DNA of 64,000 nucleotides from Dickeya undicola (GTDB taxonomy: Bacteria > Pseudomonadota > Gammaproteobacteria > Enterobacterales > Enterobacteriaceae): positions 1 through 64,000 of the forward strand of contig NZ_JSYG01000010.1 in assembly GCF_000784735.1 (NCBI RefSeq), read 5' to 3'. The position numbers and the translations under genes are program-made. This document shows, in pieces, positions 35,439-43,694 of this stretch (position 1 is its first letter; every line of letters starts with the position of its first letter). Under the pieces are notes generated by a model. The model searched no databases, was not told the DNA's origin, and saw only the letters and a list, made by a program, of their open reading frames with translations.

Positions 35439-36907
35439 ACGGTAAGCTCCTCGTTAACCTGGCTCAGCGCCTGAAAACGGCGCCAGTGACCAGCAAAATC
35501 ACAGTCCTGTCGGGGGGTAAACGGTTGCAGCGGAATGTTGTCGGTGAGCAGACGGCGAAAGGCATCCAGATCCGCCACGTCGCCCTGCGCCATCAACTGA
35601 CAGCCGATGTTGCCAAGGGTCGAGGCTTCAGCCGGACCGGCGAGCACCGGCACCTGACAGACATCGGCGCACAGTTGGTTCAGCAGGCGATTACGGCTGC
35701 CACCGCCCACCACATGCAGATGACGCAGCGGCGCACCGCGCAGCTCACCCAGTGTCAGTAACCCCTGACGATAAGACAGCGCCAGGCTGTCCAGAATGCA
35801 GCGCACCAGCGCGGCGGTATTGGCAGGCCGCGGCTGGCCGTGTTCGCGGCAGAGTTCATACAGCGCGTCGCTCATCGACGGCGGATTAATCAGCCGCTGG
35901 TCGTTCGGATTGATCAGGCTGACGAAGCCTGGCTGCGCGGCTGCGGCGTCGAGTAACGCTGGCAGGTCGGTCACCTGTTGTTCCTGACACACCCGCTGCA
36001 ACAGCCAAAGCCCCATAATATTTTTCAGCACCCGGTAACGGCCGCCGACGCCGCCTTCATTGGTAATGTTGGCGGCCAGCGCGGCCGGGCCGGTTAACGG
36101 TTCACGGCTTTCAATACCGATCAGCGACCAGGTGCCGGAGCTGAGGTAGGCGCTGTCTGCGTCGGTCAACGGGGTGGCGACCACCGCGCTGGCGGTGTCG
36201 TGGGTAGCGACCGTCACAACCGGTATGGCACGGCCGCTGGGGGCTACCCAGTCGCCTACCCGGTGACCCGGCTGGCGTGGCGTGGTGAGCCAGTTGGGCG
36301 GCACGCCCAGATAATCCAGCAGGCAGCGGTCCCAGTCGCCGCTTTCCAGGTTCAGCAACTGTGTGGTGCTGGCGTTGGTGTATTCGCAGGCCATCTGCCC
36401 GGTCAGCCGGTAGTGGAAGTAGTCCGGGATCATCAACAGGTGCGCCACCTGCCCCCAGACGTCCGGATCCTGCTGGCGCAGCGCCCGCAATTGATAGAGG
36501 GCATTGAACGGCAGAAACTGGATGCCGGTTTGCCGGTAGAGGCGCTCGCGGCCCAGTTCGGCGATGACTTGCGCCATCTGGCCGTCGGTGCGGTGGTCGC
36601 GATAGGCGTAAGACAGGCCCAGCCGGTTGCCTTGCTGGTCCAGCGGCACCATGTCCACACCCCAGCTATCGATACCGATGCTGACAGGGTGAATGCCACG
36701 CGCATCAACGGTTGCAAGCCCGTGGCGAATCTGGCGCTCCAGTTCGTCCAGATCCCACAGATGATGCCCCTGCCAGAACCGCAGCGGATTGTTGAAACGG
36801 TGAATCTCCGTCAACGTCAACCGCTGGGTTTCGACCTCCAGCGACGCCAACATCACCCGTCCGCTGGACGCGCCGAGATCGACCGCTACGTAATGCTTAA
36901 CCGCCAT
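35435..36907 (-). CDS. rhaB: L-rhamnulokinase
   Basis: A 490-residue FGGY-family sugar kinase that phosphorylates L-rhamnulose (E. coli RhaB 489). The phosphate-1 motif [14 protein letters not shown], the substrate region [13 protein letters not shown] and the adenosine-binding [16 protein letters not shown] are present. The ATG at 36907 is preceded by GGAGAG; longer readings run into the promoter region. First gene of rhaBAD, divergent from rhaS. Confidence 0.95.
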   Translation of the reverse strand: MAVKHYVAVDLGASSGRVMLASLEVETQRLTLTEIHRFNNPLRFWQGHHLWDLDELERQIRHGLATVDARGIHPVSIGIDSWGVDMVPLDQQGNRLGLSYAYRDHRTDGQMAQVIAELGRERLYRQTGIQFLPFNALYQLRALRQQDPDVWGQVAHLLMIPDYFHYRLTGQMACEYTNASTTQLLNLESGDWDRCLLDYLGVPPNWLTTPRQPGHRVGDWVAPSGRAIPVVTVATHDTASAVVATPLTDADSAYLSSGTWSLIGIESREPLTGPAALAANITNEGGVGGRYRVLKNIMGLWLLQRVCQEQQVTDLPALLDAAAAQPGFVSLINPNDQRLINPPSMSDALYELCREHGQPRPANTAALVRCILDSLALSYRQGLLTLGELRGAPLRHLHVVGGGSRNRLLNQLCADVCQVPVLAGPAEASTLGNIGCQLMAQGDVADLDAFRRLLTDNIPLQPFTPRQDCDFAGHWRRFQALSQVNEELTV

Positions 36908-37220
36908 GCCGTGCTCTCCGTTGTCGTTATGGTGTGTGATTGTGTTCGGCAGTGTAGGAGAGTTGGAGCGGTGGCACCTTTGGGTGAGTGCCATCTGAAA
37001 AATCGGGTTGGCAAAATGGCAAAGTTGACTGTGAATTGGTTCACAGTTTATGGCGATAGTCGGCTTGTGATCCTGCACACAGTTCAGTGATTTAACCGTC
37101 GGATCTTGAAAAAATGACCTCGCGACGGCGATGTCGCGGCGCTATTTTAAGGCGCGGGGGCCTGCCTTCTGACTACTATCCAGACATGTGGATGCGTCAG
37201 GATGAGGGGAGGAACGCGAC
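36908..37220. promoter_or_regulatory. Divergent rhaB-rhaS control region
   Basis: About 310 bases between the divergent rhaB and rhaS start codons. It holds a consensus CRP site at 37030-37045, a weaker CRP-like site TGTGA-N6-ACACA at 37066-37081, and repeated TTGGCAAAATGGCAAAG / GTGCCATC text around 36987-37025 that may be the RhaS half-sites before rhaB. In E. coli, RhaS activates rhaBAD, RhaR activates rhaSR and both need CRP; the same logic is inferred here. Confidence 0.7.
37030..37045. promoter_or_regulatory. Consensus CRP-binding site
   Basis: TGTGA-ATTGGT-TCACA: both half-sites match the CRP consensus exactly with the correct 6-base spacer. It lies 122 bases before the rhaB start codon and 175 bases before rhaS, so it can serve either promoter. 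Confidence 0.88.
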
Positions 37221-38057
37221 ATGACACAACTTCATGGCGAAGAGTTTTTTGCTTCACAAGCGACGACGGTGGCGGTGGAACCTCGTATGCCGCAATGCGC
37301 CTTTCCTGAGCATTATCACGACTTCTGGGAAATCGTGCTGGTAGAGCAGGGGGCCGGTGTGCACGTGTTCAACGACCAGCCTTTTGCGCTGTGCAGCGGG
37401 GCGGTGTTTTTCGTGCGCGACAACGATCGCCATCTGTTTGAACAGGTGGAGGAACTGCACCTGACCAATGTGCTGTATCGATCGCCACGCGGGTTTCGAT
37501 TCCTGTCTGACATCGCGCCGTTTCTGCCGTATGGTGCCAATGGCGAATGGTTGGGGCAGTGGCAGGTGAACGCCGCCGCTCAGCAGCAGATCAAGCAGTT
37601 GATCCTGCAACTGGCAGCACTGGCGCATCATGACCAGCCGGAGGATATCGCCGCCAGCGAAAGCCTGTTCCTGCAAATTCTGGTGCTGTTGCAGCAAAAG
37701 CGTTTCCAGACGCAGGGCGACGGCAGCGCACAACAGGGCATTCAGGCGTTGCTGGGCTGGTTGCAGCACAATTTTTATGACGAGGTGGATTGGGAAACGT
37801 TGGCGGACCGCTTTTCGCTGTCGCTGCGTACGCTGCATCGGCAACTGAAGCAGCACACCGGCATGACGCCGCAGCGCTATTTGAATAGGTTGCGGCTGCT
37901 GGAAGCCCGGCGTCGGTTGCAGCACAGCGATGACTCCATCACCACCATCGCCCATGATTGCGGCTTCAGCGACAGCAATCATTTTTCCACGCAGTTTCGC
38001 AAAGCCTTTTCGCTGGCCCCCAAAACGTTGCGCCATCAGGCGCTGTGTGAGGACTGA
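37221..38057 (+). CDS. rhaS: Rhamnose operon activator RhaS
   Basis: A 278-residue AraC-family activator (E. coli RhaS 278). The N-terminal cupin binds L-rhamnose (PEHYHDFWEIVLVEQGAGVHVFNDQP) and the C-terminal pair of helix-turn-helices (DWETLADRFSLSLRTLHRQLKQHTGMTPQRYLNRLRLLEARR and ITTIAHDCGFSDSNHFSTQFRKAF) binds DNA. It activates rhaBAD. Starts with GGGGAGG upstream; rhaR follows after 37 bases. Confidence 0.93.
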   Translation: MTQLHGEEFFASQATTVAVEPRMPQCAFPEHYHDFWEIVLVEQGAGVHVFNDQPFALCSGAVFFVRDNDRHLFEQVEELHLTNVLYRSPRGFRFLSDIAPFLPYGANGEWLGQWQVNAAAQQQIKQLILQLAALAHHDQPEDIAASESLFLQILVLLQQKRFQTQGDGSAQQGIQALLGWLQHNFYDEVDWETLADRFSLSLRTLHRQLKQHTGMTPQRYLNRLRLLEARRRLQHSDDSITTIAHDCGFSDSNHFSTQFRKAFSLAPKTLRHQALCED

Positions 38058-38094
38058 GAGCCTATCCCAGTAGGCGTTATAGGGGCGACAGGCT

Positions 38095-38949
38095 GTGCCA
38101 TCCCGCGGGTTGAAGTTACGAACGGAAGATTACTTTCTTACCGACAAGAATACGGTCACGGTGGCGGAGCGCAGCCCTCAGCCAGCGTTTCCGTTGCATC
38201 ATCACGACTTCGACGAACTGGTGATCGTCTGGCGCGGCAATGGCCTGCACCTGTGGAATGACGTTCCCTACCGTATTACCTGCGGCGACCTGTTTTATGT
38301 CACCGCCCGCGACCGCCACAGCTACGAATCGGTGCATGATCTGGAGCTGGACAACATCCTTTATATCCGTGACCGTCTGACGCTGCCGACCGACTGGCAA
38401 AACCTGCTGCCAGGCGGCGAGGTGCCGCAGCAACAGCGCTACTGGCGGCTGGCGACCCAGAGTATGGATGCCTTGCGCGACAAAGTGGAAAGTCTGATGC
38501 AGGAGTGCATGAAATCGGACCCGCTGTCGTTACAACTCAGCGAAGTGTTGTTGTTGCAGATTGCGTTGCTGGCGCTGCGTTATCGCTATGCGCCGGACAG
38601 CACGCAACTGGCGGATGCTCAACAACTGGACTTGCTGATGAATTCGCTACGCGCCAGCATCGCCCGACCGTTCCGGCTGGAGGATTTCTGCCAGTTGCAC
38701 GACATCAGTATGCGCAGCCTGCGCAGTCGCTTCAAACAGCAGACCGGCATGAGTGTTGCGCAGTATCTGCGCCAGTTGCGGCTGTGCCGGGCGATGGAGC
38801 TGCTGCGCCACAATCGCCAGACCATCAGCGAAGTGGCGGCCGAATGCGGCTTTGACGACAGCAACTATTTTTCCGTGGTGTTCCATCAGGCGTTCGGCGT
38901 CACGCCAAGCGGTTACCGGCAGCGTTTTCAGGTCGGCAGCAAAGTGTGA
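38095..38949 (+). CDS. rhaR: Rhamnose regulator RhaR
   Basis: A 284-residue AraC-family activator of rhaSR. The cupin text LHHHDFDELVIVWRGNGLHLWNDVPYRITCGDLFYV matches E. coli RhaR closely, and the C-terminal helix-turn-helices are complete (LEDFCQLHDISMRSLRSRFKQQTGMSVAQYLRQLRLCRA, AAECGFDDSNYFSVVFHQAFG). The GTG at 38095 is the best start seen. It lacks the N-terminal extension of about 30 residues found in E. coli RhaR (312). Convergent with the type VI cassette. Confidence 0.9.
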   Translation: MPSRGLKLRTEDYFLTDKNTVTVAERSPQPAFPLHHHDFDELVIVWRGNGLHLWNDVPYRITCGDLFYVTARDRHSYESVHDLELDNILYIRDRLTLPTDWQNLLPGGEVPQQQRYWRLATQSMDALRDKVESLMQECMKSDPLSLQLSEVLLLQIALLALRYRYAPDSTQLADAQQLDLLMNSLRASIARPFRLEDFCQLHDISMRSLRSRFKQQTGMSVAQYLRQLRLCRAMELLRHNRQTISEVAAECGFDDSNYFSVVFHQAFGVTPSGYRQRFQVGSKV

Positions 38950-38965
38950 GGCGGCGGGGCGAGCG

Positions 38966-39262
38966 TTATTTCGATAACGGCCGACGTGTTGAGCGTGAGG
39001 TGTGATAATAACGCCAGAGTTTTATGATTGCTAAATAAACGAGAATGGTGACGATAAGATCGATGATTGACATCACTGTGATATAGAACAGCTCTGGGTC
39101 TTTCCAGCCAGCTTTTTCCGATAGTGTCACTAACAAATCAGTTTGCTTTCGAGTCAGTGGAACGGGGTAAGTATGAACATAACGAATAGACAGAAGGAAT
39201 AAGGAAATAAATAATAGCACGCTGAAAATATGACGGATAAATAATCTTGACTTATTTTTCAT
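38966..39262 (-). CDS. Small two-helix membrane protein, paralogue 3
   Basis: A 98-residue protein, third of three tandem paralogues after the DUF2778 effector. Two transmembrane helices (about residues 11-27 and 65-83) flank a loop of about 38 residues, with the shared motif LSIRYVHTYPVPLTRKQTD and later KDPELFYI. The basic N-terminus suggests both ends are cytoplasmic and the loop periplasmic. Probably a divergent immunity or accessory copy; see the other two copies. AT-rich, like the whole cassette. Family not recognised. Confidence 0.7.
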   Translation of the reverse strand: MKNKSRLFIRHIFSVLLFISLFLLSIRYVHTYPVPLTRKQTDLLVTLSEKAGWKDPELFYITVMSIIDLIVTILVYLAIIKLWRYYHTSRSTRRPLSK

Positions 39263-39319
39263 GCTGATAATTTTCTTAAATAAGATAATCTTAATGAATC
39301 ATTACCGAATATATAATTA

Positions 39320-39574
39320 CTACTTTTTGTATGCTCGCCATATTTTCATTATGAGTATATAAGAAAATATTGTAGTTATCAGCTCAATAACCAGCATTGA
39401 CGAGATATAAAGATCGTCTGGGTCACGAATACCTAATGCTGCAGATAGCTTAAAAAGTAGCGTAACTTGCTCTTTTGGCATAGGGATCGGGTAGGTATGA
39501 ACATAACGTACCGATAAGAAAAATAAAATAATAAATAAAATCGACTTTAGTGCTTTGCGGATAAATGTGGTCAT
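39320..39574 (-). CDS. Small two-helix membrane protein, paralogue 2
   Basis: An 84-residue paralogue with the same plan: helix, LSVRYVHTYPIPMPKEQVTLLFKLSAALGIRDPDDLYI loop, helix, basic tail KIWRAYKK. It shares the RY(V/I)H(T/P)YP motif and the DP-x-x-(L/F)Y motif with its two neighbours. It lies 57 bases before paralogue 3 and 26 bases after paralogue 1, so the three are one transcript. Candidate immunity protein against a periplasmic effector. Confidence 0.75.
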   Translation of the reverse strand: MTTFIRKALKSILFIILFFLSVRYVHTYPIPMPKEQVTLLFKLSAALGIRDPDDLYISSMLVIELITTIFSYILIMKIWRAYKK

Positions 39575-39600
39575 TAGTGATTATATTTTTATTTTTCTGG

Positions 39601-39864
39601 TTAACGTTTCATGGATTGATAGTATTTCCATGCTCGCATACCTAACCCGTACAACACCACGGTGATAACCATATTAATCAGCAGTACTGCTAGCAGGTAA
39701 AACCACTCCGGATCACGGAACCCCAGACTGTTAGCAACCGTGACGAGCCAGTCGGTCATGTTCCGCGTGAATGTTATCGGGTAGGGATGGATATACCGTA
39801 GTGATAGGTAATAAAGGGTGAAAAATAATAGAGTCTTAAACACTCTACGGGCAAGTGTTGCCAT
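39601..39864 (-). CDS. Small two-helix membrane protein, paralogue 1
   Basis: An 87-residue paralogue that starts inside the end of the DUF2778 effector gene (20-base overlap) with GAGGT upstream, so it is translated together with the effector, as immunity genes usually are. Same plan: LSLRYIHPYPITFTRNMTDWLVTVANSLGFRDPEWFYL between two helices. The loop is expected to face the periplasm, where an L,D-transpeptidase-like effector acts. Function inferred from position; known Tlde1 immunity proteins are soluble periplasmic proteins, so this would be a different type. Confidence 0.8.
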   Translation of the reverse strand: MATLARRVFKTLLFFTLYYLSLRYIHPYPITFTRNMTDWLVTVANSLGFRDPEWFYLLAVLLINMVITVVLYGLGMRAWKYYQSMKR

Positions 39865-40363
39865 AAGTGACTACCTCAATTGTTCCGTAGGACTCCAAAC
39901 CAGTATTACGAACAGGCTGCTTTCTTGTTCTTAACAACGCAGCTCGAATAGCAGAAAAGTCAGAGTAATGTCGTAACGTGATACATCCTTGAGAGATTCC
40001 CCTCCCTCCGACTGGATGCAACCGGAAGTTACCTCGTTCCACACCATTAATCCAAGTGTAATCATCAATTTTTTCATCATCTCTATATAGTGCAAACCAC
40101 TCAGAATGATCTGATGGATTCCCTAATATAGAGTTTAACTTGTCCTTAGACCAGGTGATAACCTGTGAACGCATTCCTCCTGTGGGGCGGTCCACAATCC
40201 AATACCGACCAGCCGGAATAGGACCATTTTCTGGAATATCAGTACATCCACCGCGATTACGATAAACTTTGTTACCAGAAAACGCCATAAACGTGCCAAC
40301 GCCCAACAGCGTCAGTGGTGAGTAGTCAGCATTATTGACGATGAACTTTCCTTGTAATGTCAT
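39845..40363 (-). CDS. DUF2778 L,D-transpeptidase-like T6SS effector, Tlde1 type
   Basis: A 172-residue DUF2778 protein. This family includes Tlde1, a type VI effector that attacks peptidoglycan by L,D-carboxypeptidase and exchange activity in the target periplasm. The catalytic motif is FRLHPVGGRGISQGCITL with His116, Ser124 and nucleophile Cys127, a YkuD-like arrangement. N-terminal TLQGKFIVNNADYSPLTLLGVGTFMAFSG is family-typical, and there is no signal peptide, as expected for injected cargo. It follows hcp by 64 bases and overlaps the first membrane paralogue, an effector-immunity layout. Confidence 0.87.
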   Translation of the reverse strand: MTLQGKFIVNNADYSPLTLLGVGTFMAFSGNKVYRNRGGCTDIPENGPIPAGRYWIVDRPTGGMRSQVITWSKDKLNSILGNPSDHSEWFALYRDDEKIDDYTWINGVERGNFRLHPVGGRGISQGCITLRHYSDFSAIRAALLRTRKQPVRNTGLESYGTIEVVTYGNTCP

Positions 40364-40427
40364 AGAGTTCCTTTTTAGGAAGATCTGCCCATTGATGAGA
40401 TACCAGATAACTTATCATTGCTGGCCG

Positions 40428-40907
40428 TTAACTCGCGGCGTCTTTCCAGAACAGGTATGAGTTAGTTCTGGCGACAACATGTTCCCATTCAATGGTATGG
40501 AATTTGAAGTGTACACTTTCGTGTGGTTGTTCACCGTTGTCTGTTAATGAATTCGGGTAAACATAACTGATATCGGTAATAATGGCACCGAGTAGTTTTA
40601 TTTTGAAATACAGTTCGTTACCACCCGTGGTACTGGTTCGATAGAATGAAAATTCACAGGTTAGTGTCTCATTGTCATTGAGTGCCTGTGCAATTAACGG
40701 TGTGGATTTATCAATCGGCTTTTTTATCTGTATAGGCAGAAAGGATACATTATCGGCCCGGTTTAAATGACCGAAGAATTCATAAATAAAAATTTCATCT
40801 TCATGGCCAGACTGATATTTATTGCCTATTGATGAAAATGTGGAACATCCGGCAGAGATTAAACCTTGTTGCTTTCCATTTAGTGTTAGATAAATAATAT
40901 TAGCCAT
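40428..40907 (-). CDS. hcp: Orphan Hcp, type VI secretion tube protein
   Basis: A 159-residue Hcp-family protein (usual length about 160). The text MANIIYLTLNGKQQGLISAGCSTFSSIGNKYQSGHEDEIFIYEF, then IKKPIDKSTPLIAQAL and FYRTSTTGGNELYFKIKL, is the enterobacterial Hcp pattern. Hcp hexamers stack as the T6SS tube and carry small effectors in their lumen. No other T6SS gene is in the window, so it is an orphan that must use an apparatus encoded elsewhere. First gene of the cassette, preceded by a long AT-rich leader (40908-41046). Confidence 0.92.
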   Translation of the reverse strand: MANIIYLTLNGKQQGLISAGCSTFSSIGNKYQSGHEDEIFIYEFFGHLNRADNVSFLPIQIKKPIDKSTPLIAQALNDNETLTCEFSFYRTSTTGGNELYFKIKLLGAIITDISYVYPNSLTDNGEQPHESVHFKFHTIEWEHVVARTNSYLFWKDAAS

Positions 40908-41046
40908 GCGTATTCCATCGAGTGTATCAGAATTCCATTTTTTGCATTTATATCAGAAGATTGGTTTTAATATCAACAGATTTATTATTTCATGTTTGAA
41001 ATTATTTATTATAAATTAATTAATTTTGTTCATTAATGGATGAGAT

Positions 41047-41103
41047 GCACCATCATGCACTACATTTTCATTTTAATTGAAAACGTAACGTGCATGATGG
41101 TGC
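41047..41103. repeat. Long perfect inverted repeat between ABC operon and hcp
   Basis: A 14-bp perfect inverted repeat, GCACCATCATGCAC (41047-41060) / GTGCATGATGGTGC (41090-41103), with a 29-base AT-rich spacer that itself has TTTCA / TGAAA pairing. It starts 12 bases beyond the stop codon of the minus-strand ABC operon and lies about 140 bases before hcp. It is either a terminator-like hairpin for that operon or an operator; there is no T run. Confidence 0.7.
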
Positions 41104-41115
41104 GCTGAAATAACG

Positions 41116-42816
41116 TCAGGCGTAAATATCGTTATTTTGTCGGTTAATCGCTACCGGGGCGACAGTGGAAAGTAATTGCCGGGTGTAGGGGTGTTGCGGT
41201 TGATTAAAAATCTGCTCCACGGTGCCGCGTTCCACCACGTCGCCGTCTTTCATCACCGCAATCCGGTGACTCATGTGTTGCACCACCCCCAGATCGTGGG
41301 AGATAAACACCATCGACAGTTGCAAACGTTGCTGCAACGCTACCAGCAGGTCCAGCACCTGCGCCTGGGTGGTGACATCCAGCGCCGATACTGGTTCGTC
41401 GCAAATCAGCACTTCCGGCTCCGCCGCCAGCGCCTGCGCGATGGAGATGCGCTGGCGCTGCCCGCCGGATAACGACTGTGGCCGTCTGGAAAGCAGCGTT
41501 GGCGACAGCCCCACCAGTTCCAGCAACGCAAGAATACGCTGTTGGCGGACTTGTGGGCTGAGATCGCGGCGTAGGCGCAACGGTTGCTGTAGGATCTGCT
41601 CAATGGTGAACTGCGGATCGAACGAACTGAGCGGATCCTGCGTGATGGTTTGAATACGGGCGCGTAACGGGCGGCGCTCTCGCTCAGCCAGCGCGCTCCA
41701 CGGTTGGCCGGACAGGCGTACTTCACCGCTGTCCGGTTGCTGCAATGCCAGAATCACTTTCCCCAGCGTGGTCTTGCCGGAGCCGGATTCGCCGACAATG
41801 CCCAGCGTTTCCCCTCGCTCTACCGTCAGCGAAATGTTGTTCACCGCCGTCATTCGGCTGCCATCCGGGCGTTTGAACGAGACGGATACGCCGTCTACCT
41901 GCAACGCTAGCCCGCTCTTTTCACCTGACTCGCCGACGGAAGAGAGCAGGGTTGATGCCTGTGGGCTAAGCGGGTTTTCTCCCGCCAGCCAGTTGCCGCG
42001 AGTGGCGGCGGTCGGGATAGCGGCCAGCAGCCTGCGGGTGTAAGGATGTTGAGGCGCGGACAGCACCTGCCGCGCCGGGCCGCGCTCCACCAGCGTGCCT
42101 TTCTGCATCACCATCACCTGATCGGCGACCTGCGACACCACCGCCAGATCGTGGGTGATCAGCAGCACGCCGTACCCGGCCTGCGCCAGCGCGGTGAACA
42201 GTTTTAGCACCTGCTGCTGGACGGTGGCATCCAGCGCGGTGGTGGGTTCGTCGGCGATCAATAGTTTTGGCCCGGCCGCCAGCGCCGAGGCAATCAGCGC
42301 CCGCTGGCGCAGCCCGCCGGACAGCTCATGCGGGTACTGCGCCGCGCGGTTGGCCGGGTCGGGAATTCCGACCTGGGCCAGTAACTCGGCGACGCGTGCT
42401 GCCACATCGTTACGCGACGCCAGTTTATGGGTCAGCAGCGGTTCCGCTACCTCCTGCCCGATGCGCCGCAGCGGGTCGAGCGACACCAGCGCGTCTTGCA
42501 ATATGAAACCGATCTCCCGGCCGCGCACCTGTTGCCACTGCCGATCGCTGAGTGTTTGCAGGTCACACCGGCTGCCGTCATGGCGCACCAGTTCGATGGC
42601 GTTGGCCTGAATCTGCGCCCGTTCACCCGCCAGCCCGACCAGTGTTCGAGCGGTGACCGATTTGCCAGAGCCGGATTCGCCCACCAGCGCCAGAATTTCC
42701 CCCGGATTGACCTGAAACGACAGGTCGCGCACCGATTCCACCGGCCCGTGCTGGCTGGGGAAGGTCACGTTTAATCCGTCAACGCGCAGCAACGGCTGCA
42801 AAGCAGACTGACTCAT
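41116..42816 (-). CDS. Fused two-domain peptide ABC importer ATPase
   Basis: A 566-residue ATPase with two complete nucleotide-binding domains in one chain, as in GsiA and YejF. Half 1: [43 protein letters not shown]. Half 2: GESGSGKTTLGKVIL, LSGGQRQRISIAQAL, VLICDEPVSALD and FISHDLGVVQHM. It corresponds to a DppD-DppF fusion. The start overlaps the stop of the permease gene by 4 bases (ATGA). Last gene of the minus-strand operon. Confidence 0.9.
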   Translation of the reverse strand: MSQSALQPLLRVDGLNVTFPSQHGPVESVRDLSFQVNPGEILALVGESGSGKSVTARTLVGLAGERAQIQANAIELVRHDGSRCDLQTLSDRQWQQVRGREIGFILQDALVSLDPLRRIGQEVAEPLLTHKLASRNDVAARVAELLAQVGIPDPANRAAQYPHELSGGLRQRALIASALAAGPKLLIADEPTTALDATVQQQVLKLFTALAQAGYGVLLITHDLAVVSQVADQVMVMQKGTLVERGPARQVLSAPQHPYTRRLLAAIPTAATRGNWLAGENPLSPQASTLLSSVGESGEKSGLALQVDGVSVSFKRPDGSRMTAVNNISLTVERGETLGIVGESGSGKTTLGKVILALQQPDSGEVRLSGQPWSALAERERRPLRARIQTITQDPLSSFDPQFTIEQILQQPLRLRRDLSPQVRQQRILALLELVGLSPTLLSRRPQSLSGGQRQRISIAQALAAEPEVLICDEPVSALDVTTQAQVLDLLVALQQRLQLSMVFISHDLGVVQHMSHRIAVMKDGDVVERGTVEQIFNQPQHPYTRQLLSTVAPVAINRQNNDIYA

Positions 42817-43694
42817 GCTGCCCCCTTAGCCAAAATGGCCTGCAAACGCCGCCCCAACAGGGTGATAACGATCACCGACAGCGCGACGACGCTGGCGGGA
42901 AACAGGCTAACCCAGGGGGCGATATCCAAAAAGTTGCGGCCGTCGGCCAACAACGCGCCCCATTCCGCCGTGGGTGGCACCACGCCAAGCCCGAGGAAGC
43001 TCAGCGCAGAGGCGGACAGCACCGCGTTACCGACGCCGATGGTCGCCAGAATCAGCAACGGCCGTAATGTGTTGGGAATGATATGACGCACCACGATATA
43101 CAGCGGATGCTCGCCCAGCGCGACAGCGTGTTCCACGTAACCGGACAGTTTCACCTGCAACACCTGCGAACGCACCAGCCGCGCATAGCTGGCGACACCG
43201 GCCAGCCCTACCGCCAGCAGCGTGTTTTCCGGGCCGCGTCCCAGCACCGCGATGACCAGCAGCGCCAGCAGCATTTCCGGAAACGCCAGCATGATATCCA
43301 ACAGCCGCACCAGTACACGACGTATCGGCAAGGGGGCCAGCGCCGACAAGGTGCCCAGCAGCACGCCGCCGAGGCAGGCGATTAACATCGCGCCGACGCC
43401 GATACTCAGCGACAACGACGTGCCATAGATGACGCGGGTGAACACGTCGCGCCCGAGCGGATCGGTGCCGAACCAGTGGTCCGCACTGGGCGGCTGGAGC
43501 ACCGCTTCGATATCCATCTCATCCGGCAGACGATGGGTGAACAGCGCGGGGAAAAACACCGCCAGCAACAATAACAGTACGGCGGTGGCGGGAAGCAGGG
43601 TTGCGGGTGCCAGCCAGGGGCTGCGATAAGCCGTGCGATAAGGAGTATGCATCAGTGTCAGAGGCTCACGACGGGGTAACGGTTCACTGCTCAT
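42813..43694 (-). CDS. ABC importer permease, DppC type
   Basis: A 293-residue inner-membrane permease of the DppC/GsiD class. After a basic N-terminus come LLLLAVFFPALF, then HWFGTDPLGRDVFTRVIYGTSLSLSIGV, and the EAA loop GYVEHAVALGEHPLYIVVRHIIPNTLRPL. It overlaps the preceding permease gene by 11 bases and the ATPase gene by 4, so the operon is tightly coupled. Confidence 0.9.
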   Translation of the reverse strand: MSSEPLPRREPLTLMHTPYRTAYRSPWLAPATLLPATAVLLLLLAVFFPALFTHRLPDEMDIEAVLQPPSADHWFGTDPLGRDVFTRVIYGTSLSLSIGVGAMLIACLGGVLLGTLSALAPLPIRRVLVRLLDIMLAFPEMLLALLVIAVLGRGPENTLLAVGLAGVASYARLVRSQVLQVKLSGYVEHAVALGEHPLYIVVRHIIPNTLRPLLILATIGVGNAVLSASALSFLGLGVVPPTAEWGALLADGRNFLDIAPWVSLFPASVVALSVIVITLLGRRLQAILAKGAA

